Shown here in pieces: positions 30,691 through 39,382 of a stretch of 64,000 nucleotides of DNA; position 1 is the stretch's first letter; the number at the start of each line of letters is the position of its first letter. The notes beneath the pieces were generated by a model. The model was not told the origin of the DNA. It made no database searches and saw only the letters and a list, made by a program, of their open reading frames with translations. Source of the stretch: Deinococcus sp. YIM 77859 (lineage in GTDB: Bacteria > Deinococcota > Deinococci > Deinococcales > Deinococcaceae); contig NZ_JQNI01000002.1 of NCBI RefSeq assembly GCF_000745175.1, positions 411,001-475,000 of the forward strand, given 5' to 3'. Both the position numbers and the translations under genes were made by a program.

Positions 30691-31839
30691 ATGAGTGACC
30701 CGAGTGGACCCAAACGCATCGTCCTGGCTTTCGGCACGCGGCCTGAGGCGACCAAGATGGCGCCCGTCTATGCGGCGCTGGCGCAGCAGCCCGGCCTGAC
30801 ACCGCTCATTCTCTCCACCGGCCAGCAGCGCCAGATGCTCGATGAGGCGCTGGCCGTCTTCGGTCTCACTCCCGATGAGGACCTGAACGTGATGACCGAA
30901 CGGCAGACCCTTGCGGACCTGACCGCCCGCATCGTGCCGCAGGCCGGGCGCCGGTTGCGTGAGCTGGGCGCCGATATGGTCTTGGTGCACGGGGATACGA
31001 CGACCTCCTTTTGCGTGGCCCTCAGCGCCTTTTACGAGGGGATTCCGGTGGGGCACGTTGAAGCGGGGCTGCGCAGCGGCAACCTGCGGGAACCCTTTCC
31101 CGAGGAGGCCAACCGCCGCCTGACGGGCGTGCTGACCACCCTGGACTTCGCGCCCACCCCGGGGAGCCGGGCCAACCTGCTGCGCGAGGGCAAGCCCGAA
31201 GAGGGCATCTTTGTGACCGGGCAAACTGCGGTAGACGCTGTGCGCGAGGTGGCCGGGCGGGTTCCCCTGCGCCCCGAATGGCAGGCCCGGCGGGCAGCCG
31301 GGCAGCGCCTGGTCACCGTGACCATGCACCGGCGCGAGAACCTGCCCGTGATGGGGGAGATGGCGCAGGCCCTGGCCGCGGTGGCGCGCGCTCATCCCGA
31401 GTGCTACTTCGTGTATCCGGTGCACCTGAATCCGGCGGTGCAGGAGGCGGTGCGCCCCGCCCTGAGTGACCTTCCCAACTTCGAACTGACAGACCCCCTG
31501 GACTACGCGAACATGGCGCCCCTGATGGCCGCTTCCACCCTGCTGGCCACCGACAGCGGCGGCCTTCAGGAGGAGGGCGCGGCGCTCGGCGTGCCGGTCG
31601 CCGTGCTGCGCAACGTGACCGAGCGGCCCGAGGGGGTAGAGGCGGGCGTGCTGGTGCTTGCCGGAAATGATCCCCAGCAGATGCGCGCTGTCCTCAGCGA
31701 CCTGCTGAGCGACGAAACGCGCCTGGCCCGGATGCGCGAGGCCCGCAATCCGTACGGGGACGGGCAGGCTGCCCGGCGGATTGCGCAGGCCATCGCCTGG
31801 TTTTTCGGACAAGCCGAGCGCCCCGCCGATTGGGCCTAA
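30691..31839 (+). CDS. wecB: UDP-N-acetylglucosamine 2-epimerase (non-hydrolysing)
   Basis: 382 residues; interconverts UDP-GlcNAc and UDP-ManNAc for surface glycan synthesis. Signatures: [67 protein letters not shown], and the C-terminal nucleotide site [19 protein letters not shown] with [13 protein letters not shown]. The ATG at 30691 has TAGCGT seven bases upstream, so it has its own leaderless transcript although it follows the WecA/TagO-type gene closely. Confidence 0.95.
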   Translation: MSDPSGPKRIVLAFGTRPEATKMAPVYAALAQQPGLTPLILSTGQQRQMLDEALAVFGLTPDEDLNVMTERQTLADLTARIVPQAGRRLRELGADMVLVHGDTTTSFCVALSAFYEGIPVGHVEAGLRSGNLREPFPEEANRRLTGVLTTLDFAPTPGSRANLLREGKPEEGIFVTGQTAVDAVREVAGRVPLRPEWQARRAAGQRLVTVTMHRRENLPVMGEMAQALAAVARAHPECYFVYPVHLNPAVQEAVRPALSDLPNFELTDPLDYANMAPLMAASTLLATDSGGLQEEGAALGVPVAVLRNVTERPEGVEAGVLVLAGNDPQQMRAVLSDLLSDETRLARMREARNPYGDGQAARRIAQAIAWFFGQAERPADWA

Positions 31840-31877
31840 GGGGAGACGCCTGGGCCGCGCCCTATTCTGGGCACAAC

Positions 31878-32846
31878 GTGAGTGACGCGCCCTCTTTCCT
31901 GTCTTCCCCCTCCTGCGCGCGCTACGCCGCCGTTTTGAACCCCAACGCTGGGCGTGGACTGGCGGCGCGCGTGTGGCCACGGCTAGAAGCCGAGCTGTAT
32001 GCCCGCGGGCTTTCTTTCGAGCCCATCACCGAGCCAAGCGGGTCAGCGGCCCTGGCACGGGTAGGGGCGCTCCCGCCGGACGTGGGGATCTTGGCCGTCG
32101 GTGGCGACGGCACAGTCGGCGCCCTGCTGCCGGCCTTGGTGGGCACCGGCAGAGCGCTGGGCATCGTGCCGCTGGGGAGCGGGAATGATTTTGCGGGCAT
32201 GCTGGGCCTGCGAGCAGGAGACTTCAGGGCGGCGCTCAGCCGGCTCGCGGGCCCGCCGCAACGGGTAGACGCCTTGCGGGCCACCATCCTGGCAGGGGAA
32301 GGCGCCGGAACTTCGCGTCTCCTGATCAATGGGCTGGGCCTGGGCTTTGACGCGCAGGTCGCGGCCCTGATGAACCGCACTCCGGCCGCCCTGCCCGGTT
32401 TCGGCCGCTACGTTTGGGCGGCCCTCGGCGCACTGCGTGACCTGCGCCTAACATCCGTGGCGGTTGAGGTCGACGGGGAGGAACTGTATGTCGGGCCCAG
32501 CGCCCTGACCGCCGTGATGAACGGCACCCGCTACGGCGGCGGCTTTCACATCAGCCCGGCGTCAGACCCGAGAGACGGGCGCCTCAATGTGCTGGCGAGC
32601 GGCCCACTCACCCGCCGTCAGCTTCTGGCGTTGATGGGCCGCGTGTTGCCCGGCCGGCACCTGGGGCATCCGCAGGTGTACCACCGAGCGGGCCGCGTGG
32701 TCACGGTGCGCTGGGCACAGCCCATGGCGCTCCACCTCGACGGCGACCCGGCCGGGCAGGTGACCGCGCTCCAGGTGGAGGTGTTGCCGGGCGCCGTGAC
32801 CCTCCTCAACGGTACCGGCGGCCCTCAACCTCCTCATGAACCCTGA
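31878..32846 (+). CDS. Diacylglycerol kinase-type lipid kinase
   Basis: 322 residues of the DagK/YegS family, which phosphorylate diacylglycerol or related lipids. Signatures: [11 protein letters not shown], the ATP loop [16 protein letters not shown] and [14 protein letters not shown], then [29 protein letters not shown] start with TATTCT nine bases upstream. The position after the glycan genes suggests recycling of diacylglycerol released from the envelope, which is inference. Confidence 0.88.
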   Translation: MSDAPSFLSSPSCARYAAVLNPNAGRGLAARVWPRLEAELYARGLSFEPITEPSGSAALARVGALPPDVGILAVGGDGTVGALLPALVGTGRALGIVPLGSGNDFAGMLGLRAGDFRAALSRLAGPPQRVDALRATILAGEGAGTSRLLINGLGLGFDAQVAALMNRTPAALPGFGRYVWAALGALRDLRLTSVAVEVDGEELYVGPSALTAVMNGTRYGGGFHISPASDPRDGRLNVLASGPLTRRQLLALMGRVLPGRHLGHPQVYHRAGRVVTVRWAQPMALHLDGDPAGQVTALQVEVLPGAVTLLNGTGGPQPPHEP

Positions 32847-32932
32847 CTAAATGCAAAGGATTTCACAAAACGACAGGATGGAGCCGTTCCACTCGAAAGG
32901 TTGTCACGTCCTCCCTGCAAAGGAGCGCTCCT

Positions 32933-34717
32933 ATGAAGAAGCCTGTCGCCCGGCGGCTGCTGGCCGCAAGCCTGAGTCTCCTCCTCGCCGCCTGCGGACA
33001 ATCGCCGGTTGACGCACCGGCCGGGCCGAATCCGTATGCGGCTGGGGCCAGCTTTCCCTGGTCCTACACGCCCGCACCCGACCAACTCACGCCCCTCAGC
33101 CTGACACCCGGCGAAAACACCCTCTACTACGAACCCATTCTGGCGGCCACAAACGGTTGGGGGCCGGTGGAGATCGACCGCAGCAACGGCGAACACCGCG
33201 CTGGCGACGGCCGAACACTCACCCTCAACGGCAAAACCTACCGCCGGGGATTCGGTGTGCACGCGAGCAGCGAACTGCGCTTTGGCCTGAAGGGGACGGG
33301 CGCCGTGTGTACCCGCTTTACCGTGGAGGTCGGCGTTGACGATGAGGTGGGACGCCGGGGAAGCGTGGTGTTCCAGGTCTATCTGGACGGAGAAAAGGCG
33401 TACGACAGTGGCGTGATGACCGGCGCGAGCGCGACCCAGCGGGTAGAATTGGGTATAGCGGGCAAGCAGGAACTGCGGCTGGTGGTGACGGACGCCGGCG
33501 ACGGCATCAACTACGATCACGCCGACTGGGCCAACCCGAAGGTGTTTTGCCAAAAGGACGCCCCGCCCTCTCCGGGCAGTCTGGACGCGACCTTTGCGGT
33601 GGGTGGACGCGCGGCCGTGGGAGGTGTGGACGCCGCGCTTGAGGCGGGCACCAATGTGCTCCTGGCCGACACCGCCGGGGGTGACTTCGCGCTGCGGCGC
33701 CTCCTCCCCAACGGCGATCTGCGCGAAGTTCGTGCGGATCTGGGGGGCCAAGACGCGGCATTTGCAATTGCCCGGCAGCCCGACGGCCGGATTGTGGTGG
33801 CTGGGCAGAGCGGTGATGCTGTGGCCCTGGTGCGCTACAACCCTGACTTGACCCTGGACGACTCTTTTGGCACGGCTGGGAAAGTCGTGACCGCGCTGGG
33901 AGGCAGCGCAGCGGCCTACGCTGTGGCCGTGCAGCCTGACGGCGGGCTTGTGGTGGCGGGCAGGATCAACCGGGTCGTGCCGCCCGATCCCGAGCCGCAC
34001 GCCGACGGAGTGGTGCTGCGGTACAACGCGAACGGCCAGCTTGATCCGACGTTCGGTACGGGCGGGCGCGTCTTTCTGAGCTTCGATGTCCCCACTGCTC
34101 CCACCGAGGACGAGGCGCGGGCGGTCACGGTCCAGCCCGACGGCAAGATCGTGGTCGCAGGGAAGTCCGATGCTCCGGGAGGCGCAACCGGCTGGCTGTT
34201 GGCGCGGCTGAACCCCAATGGAAGCCTGGACACGACCTTTGCGCAAAACGGTGCCGAACGGGGCGGCTACTACGGTCTGTTCAATGACGTGGTGCTGGAG
34301 CCGGATGGCGATATCGTCGCGGTGGGGTACGAGGGCCGCTTCGTCGCGAGCGGTGTGGTGCGGCGGTACCGCTCCGACGGTTCCCTACAGGCCGCAGCAA
34401 CCGTGCGGTTCTCTGAGGGCAGCCCGGCGAGCCAGAACACCCTGAGTGACGTGTGGCTCCAGCCTGACGGCAAGCTGCTGGTGGGCGGTATGGGCCGGGC
34501 GGACAGCTCCAGCTCGGCCACGCAGTACGGTCTAGCCCGGCTTAAGCCAGACCTCAGCCTCGACCCCAGCTTCGGTACAGGGGGCCAGGTGCTGACGGGG
34601 CTGCCGGTCACCTTCTTGCCCGAGGGGCTTCCCGCCACGCCCCTCGGTGCGCTTTTGCAGCAGCCTGACGGCAAGATCATCGTGGTGAGCGGGCAGACCG
34701 CGCGCTACTGGCCTTAG
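32933..34717 (+). CDS. Lipoprotein with NPCBM domain and delta-60 repeats
   Basis: 594 residues. Signal peptide with lipobox LAAC (residue 21 Cys). Residues 55-205 resemble the NPCBM/NEW2 carbohydrate-binding domain (TYRRGFGVHASSELRFGLKG and VDDEVGRRGSVVFQVYLDGE). The rest holds about six delta-60 repeats of the pattern xxQPDGKIVVAG, then LARLxPNGSLDTTFG, which form a beta-propeller-like structure. It is probably an anchored surface protein that binds glycans. AAAGGAG lies eight bases before the ATG. Confidence 0.8.
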   Translation: MKKPVARRLLAASLSLLLAACGQSPVDAPAGPNPYAAGASFPWSYTPAPDQLTPLSLTPGENTLYYEPILAATNGWGPVEIDRSNGEHRAGDGRTLTLNGKTYRRGFGVHASSELRFGLKGTGAVCTRFTVEVGVDDEVGRRGSVVFQVYLDGEKAYDSGVMTGASATQRVELGIAGKQELRLVVTDAGDGINYDHADWANPKVFCQKDAPPSPGSLDATFAVGGRAAVGGVDAALEAGTNVLLADTAGGDFALRRLLPNGDLREVRADLGGQDAAFAIARQPDGRIVVAGQSGDAVALVRYNPDLTLDDSFGTAGKVVTALGGSAAAYAVAVQPDGGLVVAGRINRVVPPDPEPHADGVVLRYNANGQLDPTFGTGGRVFLSFDVPTAPTEDEARAVTVQPDGKIVVAGKSDAPGGATGWLLARLNPNGSLDTTFAQNGAERGGYYGLFNDVVLEPDGDIVAVGYEGRFVASGVVRRYRSDGSLQAAATVRFSEGSPASQNTLSDVWLQPDGKLLVGGMGRADSSSSATQYGLARLKPDLSLDPSFGTGGQVLTGLPVTFLPEGLPATPLGALLQQPDGKIIVVSGQTARYWP

Positions 34718-34733
34718 CGACCTCCCCAAACGA

Positions 34734-34762
34734 GAGGTGCGAGGCGTGATCCCTCGCACCTC
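34734..34762. terminator. Bidirectional terminator between convergent genes
   Basis: Perfect 11-bp arms GAGGTGCGAGG and CCTCGCACCTC with a 7-base loop, between the delta-60 lipoprotein and the convergent TPR gene. Confidence 0.65.
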
Positions 34763-34774
34763 CAGCGCTGCCGC

Positions 34775-35485
34775 TTACTGCAAGCTCGCGAGCTTCGCCT
34801 TCGCGGCCTCTAGGTCACGTTTTTCCCAGTAGGTGTCGGCGGGTAGGCTCACGGCTTTTTGAAGCTGCGCGATGGCCCCCGCCTTGTTGCCCTGGAGCAG
34901 CAGGGCGTTGGCGTACTCGATGCGGTGGATGGCGACGTTGGGTTCCAGCGCGATGGCCTTTTCAAAGTTGGGAACAATCTGGTTCTTTTTGGCGCCCGTG
35001 AGCAGGGTGGCGGCTCCGCCCTTGCTGACCAGGTTGGCGTGCCACAAGCCCAGGGCCACATACGCGCTGGCCATATTGGGTTTGAGCCTCAGCGCCTGTT
35101 CCAGGTTCTTTTTCATATCTCCGGCCAGGTTCAGGCTTTGGAGAATGCCAACGAACTGCGCCAAGCGGCCTTGTGCTCGGGCCAACTCGAAGTAGGCGTC
35201 GGCGTTGTTCGCGTCCTTGGCGATGGCCTGCCGGGCGTACTCCTGCGCCTTGGCAAAGAGGGCTTTTTTCTGCGCGTCGGGGCTGACGCTGGCACCCGCC
35301 GTGGTGGCCTCGGCGGCAAGCGCAAACCCGGCGCTGGTGTTGAGGGCCGCAGCGGCATTGGCCGCCTCCTGCCACTTGCCCTGGTCATACAGGCTCTGCG
35401 CGGCCTGGAGACTTTGGGCGCTGGCGGGCGCCGCCACAGCCAAGGCGAGGGGCACGAGGGCGAAACGCAAGGGAGATAGACGCAT
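34775..35485 (-). CDS. Secreted TPR-repeat protein
   Basis: 236 residues with a signal peptide (cleavage at ASAQ) and at least three tetratricopeptide-like units (for example AQSLYDQGKWQEAANAAAAL, AYFELARAQGRLAQFVGIL and IEYANALLLQGNKAGAIAQL). TPR units act as protein-binding scaffolds, here in the periplasm or envelope. The start ATG at 35485 has AGGAGG six bases upstream; the longer frame has no signal peptide at its start. TATACT on the minus strand (35533-35528) is a candidate -10 box. Confidence 0.82.
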   Translation of the reverse strand: MRLSPLRFALVPLALAVAAPASAQSLQAAQSLYDQGKWQEAANAAAALNTSAGFALAAEATTAGASVSPDAQKKALFAKAQEYARQAIAKDANNADAYFELARAQGRLAQFVGILQSLNLAGDMKKNLEQALRLKPNMASAYVALGLWHANLVSKGGAATLLTGAKKNQIVPNFEKAIALEPNVAIHRIEYANALLLQGNKAGAIAQLQKAVSLPADTYWEKRDLEAAKAKLASLQ

Positions 35486-35601
35486 GTTTCCTCCTGTGGA
35501 ACCGACAAATTGCTGAAAACTGGACCGAGTATACACAGTTCGGGCTGTGGCGTTGCACCCGGTTCAAGATGGGGGGAGGGGAATGCTAGGCTCGCCCCAC
35601 T

Positions 35602-38475
35602 GTGGACTGGAAAGGCATTCTGGCCGACCTGCGCGCGCATCTGCCTCCTACCCGCGAGGCTGGACGGGGCGTGCCCGGCAGCCTGCGCTGGCTGGAAGCC
35701 GAGATGCGCGCGCGGGGAGCCAATCCTGCCTCGGTGCGCAATATCGTCTACCGCAACGTGGGGACGCCGGCCGATAAGGCGGCTCTTCGCAGCATTCTCG
35801 CCGATCTCGCGCGCCAGGCAGGACGGCCCCTCCCCGAAGACGGCGCGCCGCCGCTGCCGCCCGCCCCGCTTCCCGACGAACTGGAGCTGCTGGGTCGCAG
35901 CAAGAAACGTGCCTACAAGCAGTTTCTGGCTGGGGTTCGCGCTGGCCGCGCTCCCCGGTTGATCGTGACCGGTCGTGCTGGGGCCGGCAAGACCGTCCTG
36001 CTGGACCACCTGGAACGTGCTCTCCATGGCCTGGACGCCGGGCAGATCCGGCGGCTGAACCTCAGCGGTGACGTGCGGAGCGCGCTGGCCCTTGGGGGGG
36101 GCGGCACCTCCTACGCCGAGCAGGCGCAGGCCCAGGCAGACGCAGCCCGGAAGCTCTTCCCCACCTCCCCCGGCGTGTTGCTGGTCCGGGCCACCGCGGA
36201 CCTGCACTTTGGTGGGGGACCGCCGCGCTGGGGAGACGGCACACCGGCTCCTGCTGCTGCCTGGCTGGCGGAGCACCTGCTGCGCCGCGCTCCTCCCGGC
36301 GTGGCGGTGCTGCTGGCCCTGGAGGACGGGGCAGGGCTGCCCAGCGGACTGTGTGAGGTGATCGCCCTGCGCCCGCCCACGCTGGCCGAGGCCCGCGCCT
36401 ACCTGATGGCGCGTCTGGGGGTCACCCGGGAACGGGCCGATGCCCTGGCGCGCGAGACCGGCCGCCACCTAGACCGCCTCACCCTCCTGGCCGGAAGTGG
36501 CCCGGAGGGCGTCCCTCCAGAGCGGCTGCTGGCCGATTCGGAGGTGCGTCGGGTGGCGGCGGCGCTGGTGTCGCTGGGTGGGGAAAGCGGCCATGGCGTG
36601 CCGGACACCGCTCTTGCCGCCGCGTTGGGGGAACCCGTCGCGGCGCTGCCCCCCCACGCCCGAGCGCTGCTGCGCCGCGAGGAAACGGGATGGCAGCCGG
36701 CACCAGTCTTGCGGGCGGCCCTGCGTCACGTGCCTGCGGCCGACCGTACGGCGGCGCTGGGCCGCCTGATCACCGCTCCACCGCTTGCGGACCTCGCTCC
36801 CGCGCGGCTGGGTGCTCTGGCCGCCCTCGGTGAGTGGGGAGCTCTTGCGGCCCACGTCGCGGCGCATCCGGATGACGCCCGCCACCTCCCGGCCCTGTGG
36901 CCACAGGTGCGGGCCGGTGCACGTGGAGAAACGCGGGAGGCGCTGGCGCGCGCGGTGGCCGCACACCACGCCGGACGGGGCGAGTACGACGACCCCCGCG
37001 CGCGGGATGCCCTCTTTACCCTGCTGGAGTCGCCCCATGCCGCCGCCCGCGTTTGGGCGAGGGTGAAGCTCGCGGAAAGCAGCGTAGACGCCGGGAATTT
37101 CGAGGCGGCGACCGCGCAGCTCGCGCACCCGGAACTCGCGGCAACGCTGGCGGGCCCGCCCGATGCCTGGACGGTCGCGGCCCAGGCCGACGCGCTGCTT
37201 GTGCAGGCGGCGCTTGCCCGCTGGCGGGGTGACCTCGACGCGGCCACTCGGGTCGTGTCTGATCCACGTGCCGCGCACAGCGGCCCACGAGCGCACCTTT
37301 GGCGCGGCCTGATCGCCAAGGACGCGGGGCGCTGGGCAGAGGCGCTGCGGCACCTGCACCTCGTCCCAGACAGCAGTCCGCTGCTCTCCGCGCGTGCCCT
37401 GTACCAGGAAGGAGACCTGCGCCTGCGTCTAGGACAGCCGCACGCGGCCCTCGCGGCCCTCACCGAGGCTGCTGCTCGTCTGGAGGGCGCCGGAGGCAGC
37501 GCCGAGGAACGCGCCCGCGCCGTCGCCCGCGCGGCCACCGCCCTGCGCCGTCTGGGCCGCCCGCAGGAGGGACTGCGCGTTCTAGAGCAGGCGCTGGCCC
37601 TGTTGCCGAACGAGGACGGCTGGGAAGGGCGCAGCGACAGGGTGTTGCGCGCGCGCCTCCTGAGCGAGGGTGTGCCCATCCTGCTGGCCCTCGCACGGCC
37701 CGACGACGCCCTGGCCGACGCCGCGCGCGCCCTGGAACTCCTGGCTCAGCCTGGCCCGCGGCGAGCCGAGGCCGAGTACCGAACCCGGCGAACGCGCTAC
37801 CGGGTCGCGCTGGCGTACCTTACCCGTGGGTTGGGCCGGCCATACCTTCAGCCGTTTGCCGGTGCGCGGCGCGATCACCCTGACCTCGTGCACGCCCGCG
37901 CCCTCCTCGACGCCTTTCTGGCGCGCCCCCCCGCGCCCAGCGACCGCGAGCAGGTGCTGACCTTTGATATGCACCTCAGCCGCGCTCTGGCAGAACCTGA
38001 CCCCCGGACGGCGCTGGAATCGGTGCGCCGCGCGCTCGACATGACGGATCATCCCTATGCGGAGGCGCAGGCCCGCGCCCTGTCTGCCGAGGCGCTGCTG
38101 CGGGCCGACCAGGAGCCGGCGGCTCTGGCAGAGATCAACCGCGCACATGTCTTGGTGCGCCGCGTGCAGGCTGGCCTCTCCGGAACCCACGCCCCCGACC
38201 CCGGCCTCACCGCGCAGCTCCTGGCCTTAGAGGCCCGCGCGACCATCCTCGACGGTGAGCGCACCCTGCGCTCGTTGCGGCACGCTTTGGGTGATCCCGC
38301 GCTCGGCCCCTTTCGTTTCGGCGTCTGGCGTGAGGCGGGCCGCGCCCTGGAGCAGCGGCATCCACACCCGGAAGCCGTCTTGCGCGCCCTGCACCCGGAG
38401 TGGGAGGCGGGGACCCTACGGGTACGCGACGCGCTCGGTCTGCTGGAAGCGCGGGAGAACCGGCAGGAGGTGTAA
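35602..38475 (+). CDS. Large P-loop/TPR protein (STAND-like NTPase candidate)
   Basis: 957 residues, not recognised as a named family. N-terminal helical region of about 100 residues (MDWKGILADLRAHLPPTREA onwards), then a P-loop NTPase: Walker A IVTGRAGAGKTVLLDHLERA near 115-135, possible Walker B VAVLLALEDG. From about 420 the protein is a long run of helical TPR-like pairs (for example AHLWRGLIAKDAGRWAEALR and ARALYQEGDLRLRLGQPHAA) to the end. NTPase followed by a repeat sensor is the STAND layout of signalling and defence ATPases and of MalT-type regulators, but no effector or DNA-binding domain is seen. GTG start with TAGGCT nine bases upstream. Confidence 0.78.
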   Translation: MDWKGILADLRAHLPPTREAGRGVPGSLRWLEAEMRARGANPASVRNIVYRNVGTPADKAALRSILADLARQAGRPLPEDGAPPLPPAPLPDELELLGRSKKRAYKQFLAGVRAGRAPRLIVTGRAGAGKTVLLDHLERALHGLDAGQIRRLNLSGDVRSALALGGGGTSYAEQAQAQADAARKLFPTSPGVLLVRATADLHFGGGPPRWGDGTPAPAAAWLAEHLLRRAPPGVAVLLALEDGAGLPSGLCEVIALRPPTLAEARAYLMARLGVTRERADALARETGRHLDRLTLLAGSGPEGVPPERLLADSEVRRVAAALVSLGGESGHGVPDTALAAALGEPVAALPPHARALLRREETGWQPAPVLRAALRHVPAADRTAALGRLITAPPLADLAPARLGALAALGEWGALAAHVAAHPDDARHLPALWPQVRAGARGETREALARAVAAHHAGRGEYDDPRARDALFTLLESPHAAARVWARVKLAESSVDAGNFEAATAQLAHPELAATLAGPPDAWTVAAQADALLVQAALARWRGDLDAATRVVSDPRAAHSGPRAHLWRGLIAKDAGRWAEALRHLHLVPDSSPLLSARALYQEGDLRLRLGQPHAALAALTEAAARLEGAGGSAEERARAVARAATALRRLGRPQEGLRVLEQALALLPNEDGWEGRSDRVLRARLLSEGVPILLALARPDDALADAARALELLAQPGPRRAEAEYRTRRTRYRVALAYLTRGLGRPYLQPFAGARRDHPDLVHARALLDAFLARPPAPSDREQVLTFDMHLSRALAEPDPRTALESVRRALDMTDHPYAEAQARALSAEALLRADQEPAALAEINRAHVLVRRVQAGLSGTHAPDPGLTAQLLALEARATILDGERTLRSLRHALGDPALGPFRFGVWREAGRALEQRHPHPEAVLRALHPEWEAGTLRVRDALGLLEARENRQEV

Positions 38476-38556
38476 TCCTGCGGGGTACGGCTAAGCCTTG
38501 AATCCTTGCTTATGCACCTCGGTCCTGTGTGCCCGAAGCGGGTATGCTGCGAAGTG

Positions 38557-38919
38557 ATGAGCACCACTGACGACCACGGTGGCGGAGGGGGTCGCGCTGC
38601 CGTGCGCCTGCTCCAGGGTTACCTCTGGCACCCCAAGAACGCCGACGTGGACCTAGAACATTACCTGCCTCATGAACTCGACCATGCGCACGTCCTGTGG
38701 GACGAGGTGACCCCACCCTTCGCGTTTTTCGAAAACGGCGAGCCGACGGCCGGACAGACCTTTTATCAGTTCACCGTGCTGCGCGTGTACGACGACAAAC
38801 CAGCCGGAAGCGAACTCCACGAGGACGCCGAGGCGGCCAGCGAGGCCCTTGGTCCCCTGTTGGACGCTACGCCGCCTGGTGTGGGCTGGCAACTCTGGGA
38901 GGATCTGCGCGAACTCTAG
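38557..38919 (+). CDS. Conserved hypothetical protein
   Basis: 120 residues, acidic, with a glycine-rich start (MSTTDDHGGGGGRAAVRLLQ) and several aromatic residues. No domain that I recognise. TATGCT lies eight bases before the ATG at 38557, which supports this start over 38506. It follows the large P-loop protein in the same direction. Confidence 0.65.
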   Translation: MSTTDDHGGGGGRAAVRLLQGYLWHPKNADVDLEHYLPHELDHAHVLWDEVTPPFAFFENGEPTAGQTFYQFTVLRVYDDKPAGSELHEDAEAASEALGPLLDATPPGVGWQLWEDLREL

Positions 38920-38938
38920 CCAAGTGGGAGTGAGTGCC

Positions 38939-39382
38939 CTAGGACGGCCGGGCATGGGTGCAGGGCAGATGAGCTCCCTGTGACCAAAAGGCACCCAATT
39001 GCCGCACAATCCCGAGAAACTCGTCAAGGCCAGCGGGCTTGGTGACGTAGGAATCCGCTCGCAGCGTGTAGGCCCGTTGGACATCCGTGCTCGCCGTAGA
39101 GGTCGTAAAGACCACAACGGTGAGTTGCCTCAGCTGAGGATGACTGCGGATAGCCCCCAGAACGTCAAAGCCGTTGAGACGAGGCAGGTTGAGATCCAGC
39201 AGGACGAGGTCAGGCAGCGTGCCCCGTTCCAGTGCGTCCTCGAGGAGCTTTAAGGCTTCCTGACCGTCACGGGCCACAGTCAGTGTGTGGGAAAAGCCAT
39301 CGAGGTCCAGGGCGGCCTCCATCAGGAAGATGTCCGCCGGGTTGTCCTCGACCAGCAGCAGATGGAGGGGGAGATCAGGCAT
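38939..39382 (-). CDS. Single-domain response regulator of the phytochrome operon
   Basis: 147-residue receiver domain with no output domain, like Rcp1 or DrBphR. Signatures: LLVEDNPADIFLMEAAL (acidic pair), LVLLDLNLPRLNG (phospho-acceptor Asp in LLDLN) and VVVFTTSTASTDVQRAY then YVTKPAGLDEF (conserved Thr and Lys). It should be phosphorylated by, or dephosphorylated by, the bacteriophytochrome encoded just upstream. Its ATG overlaps the end of bphP by 8 bases, so the two are translated together. The downstream target of the regulator is not encoded here. Confidence 0.92.
   Translation of the reverse strand: MPDLPLHLLLVEDNPADIFLMEAALDLDGFSHTLTVARDGQEALKLLEDALERGTLPDLVLLDLNLPRLNGFDVLGAIRSHPQLRQLTVVVFTTSTASTDVQRAYTLRADSYVTKPAGLDEFLGIVRQLGAFWSQGAHLPCTHARPS

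Noticed and set aside
32834..34246. 470-codon frame opposite the delta-60 lipoprotein gene
   Set aside because: Shadow produced by the repeated codon pattern of the delta-60 units.
35602..38475. Calling the large P-loop/TPR protein an Avs-type antiviral ATPase
   Set aside because: No effector domain and no defence gene beside it; the layout alone is not enough.
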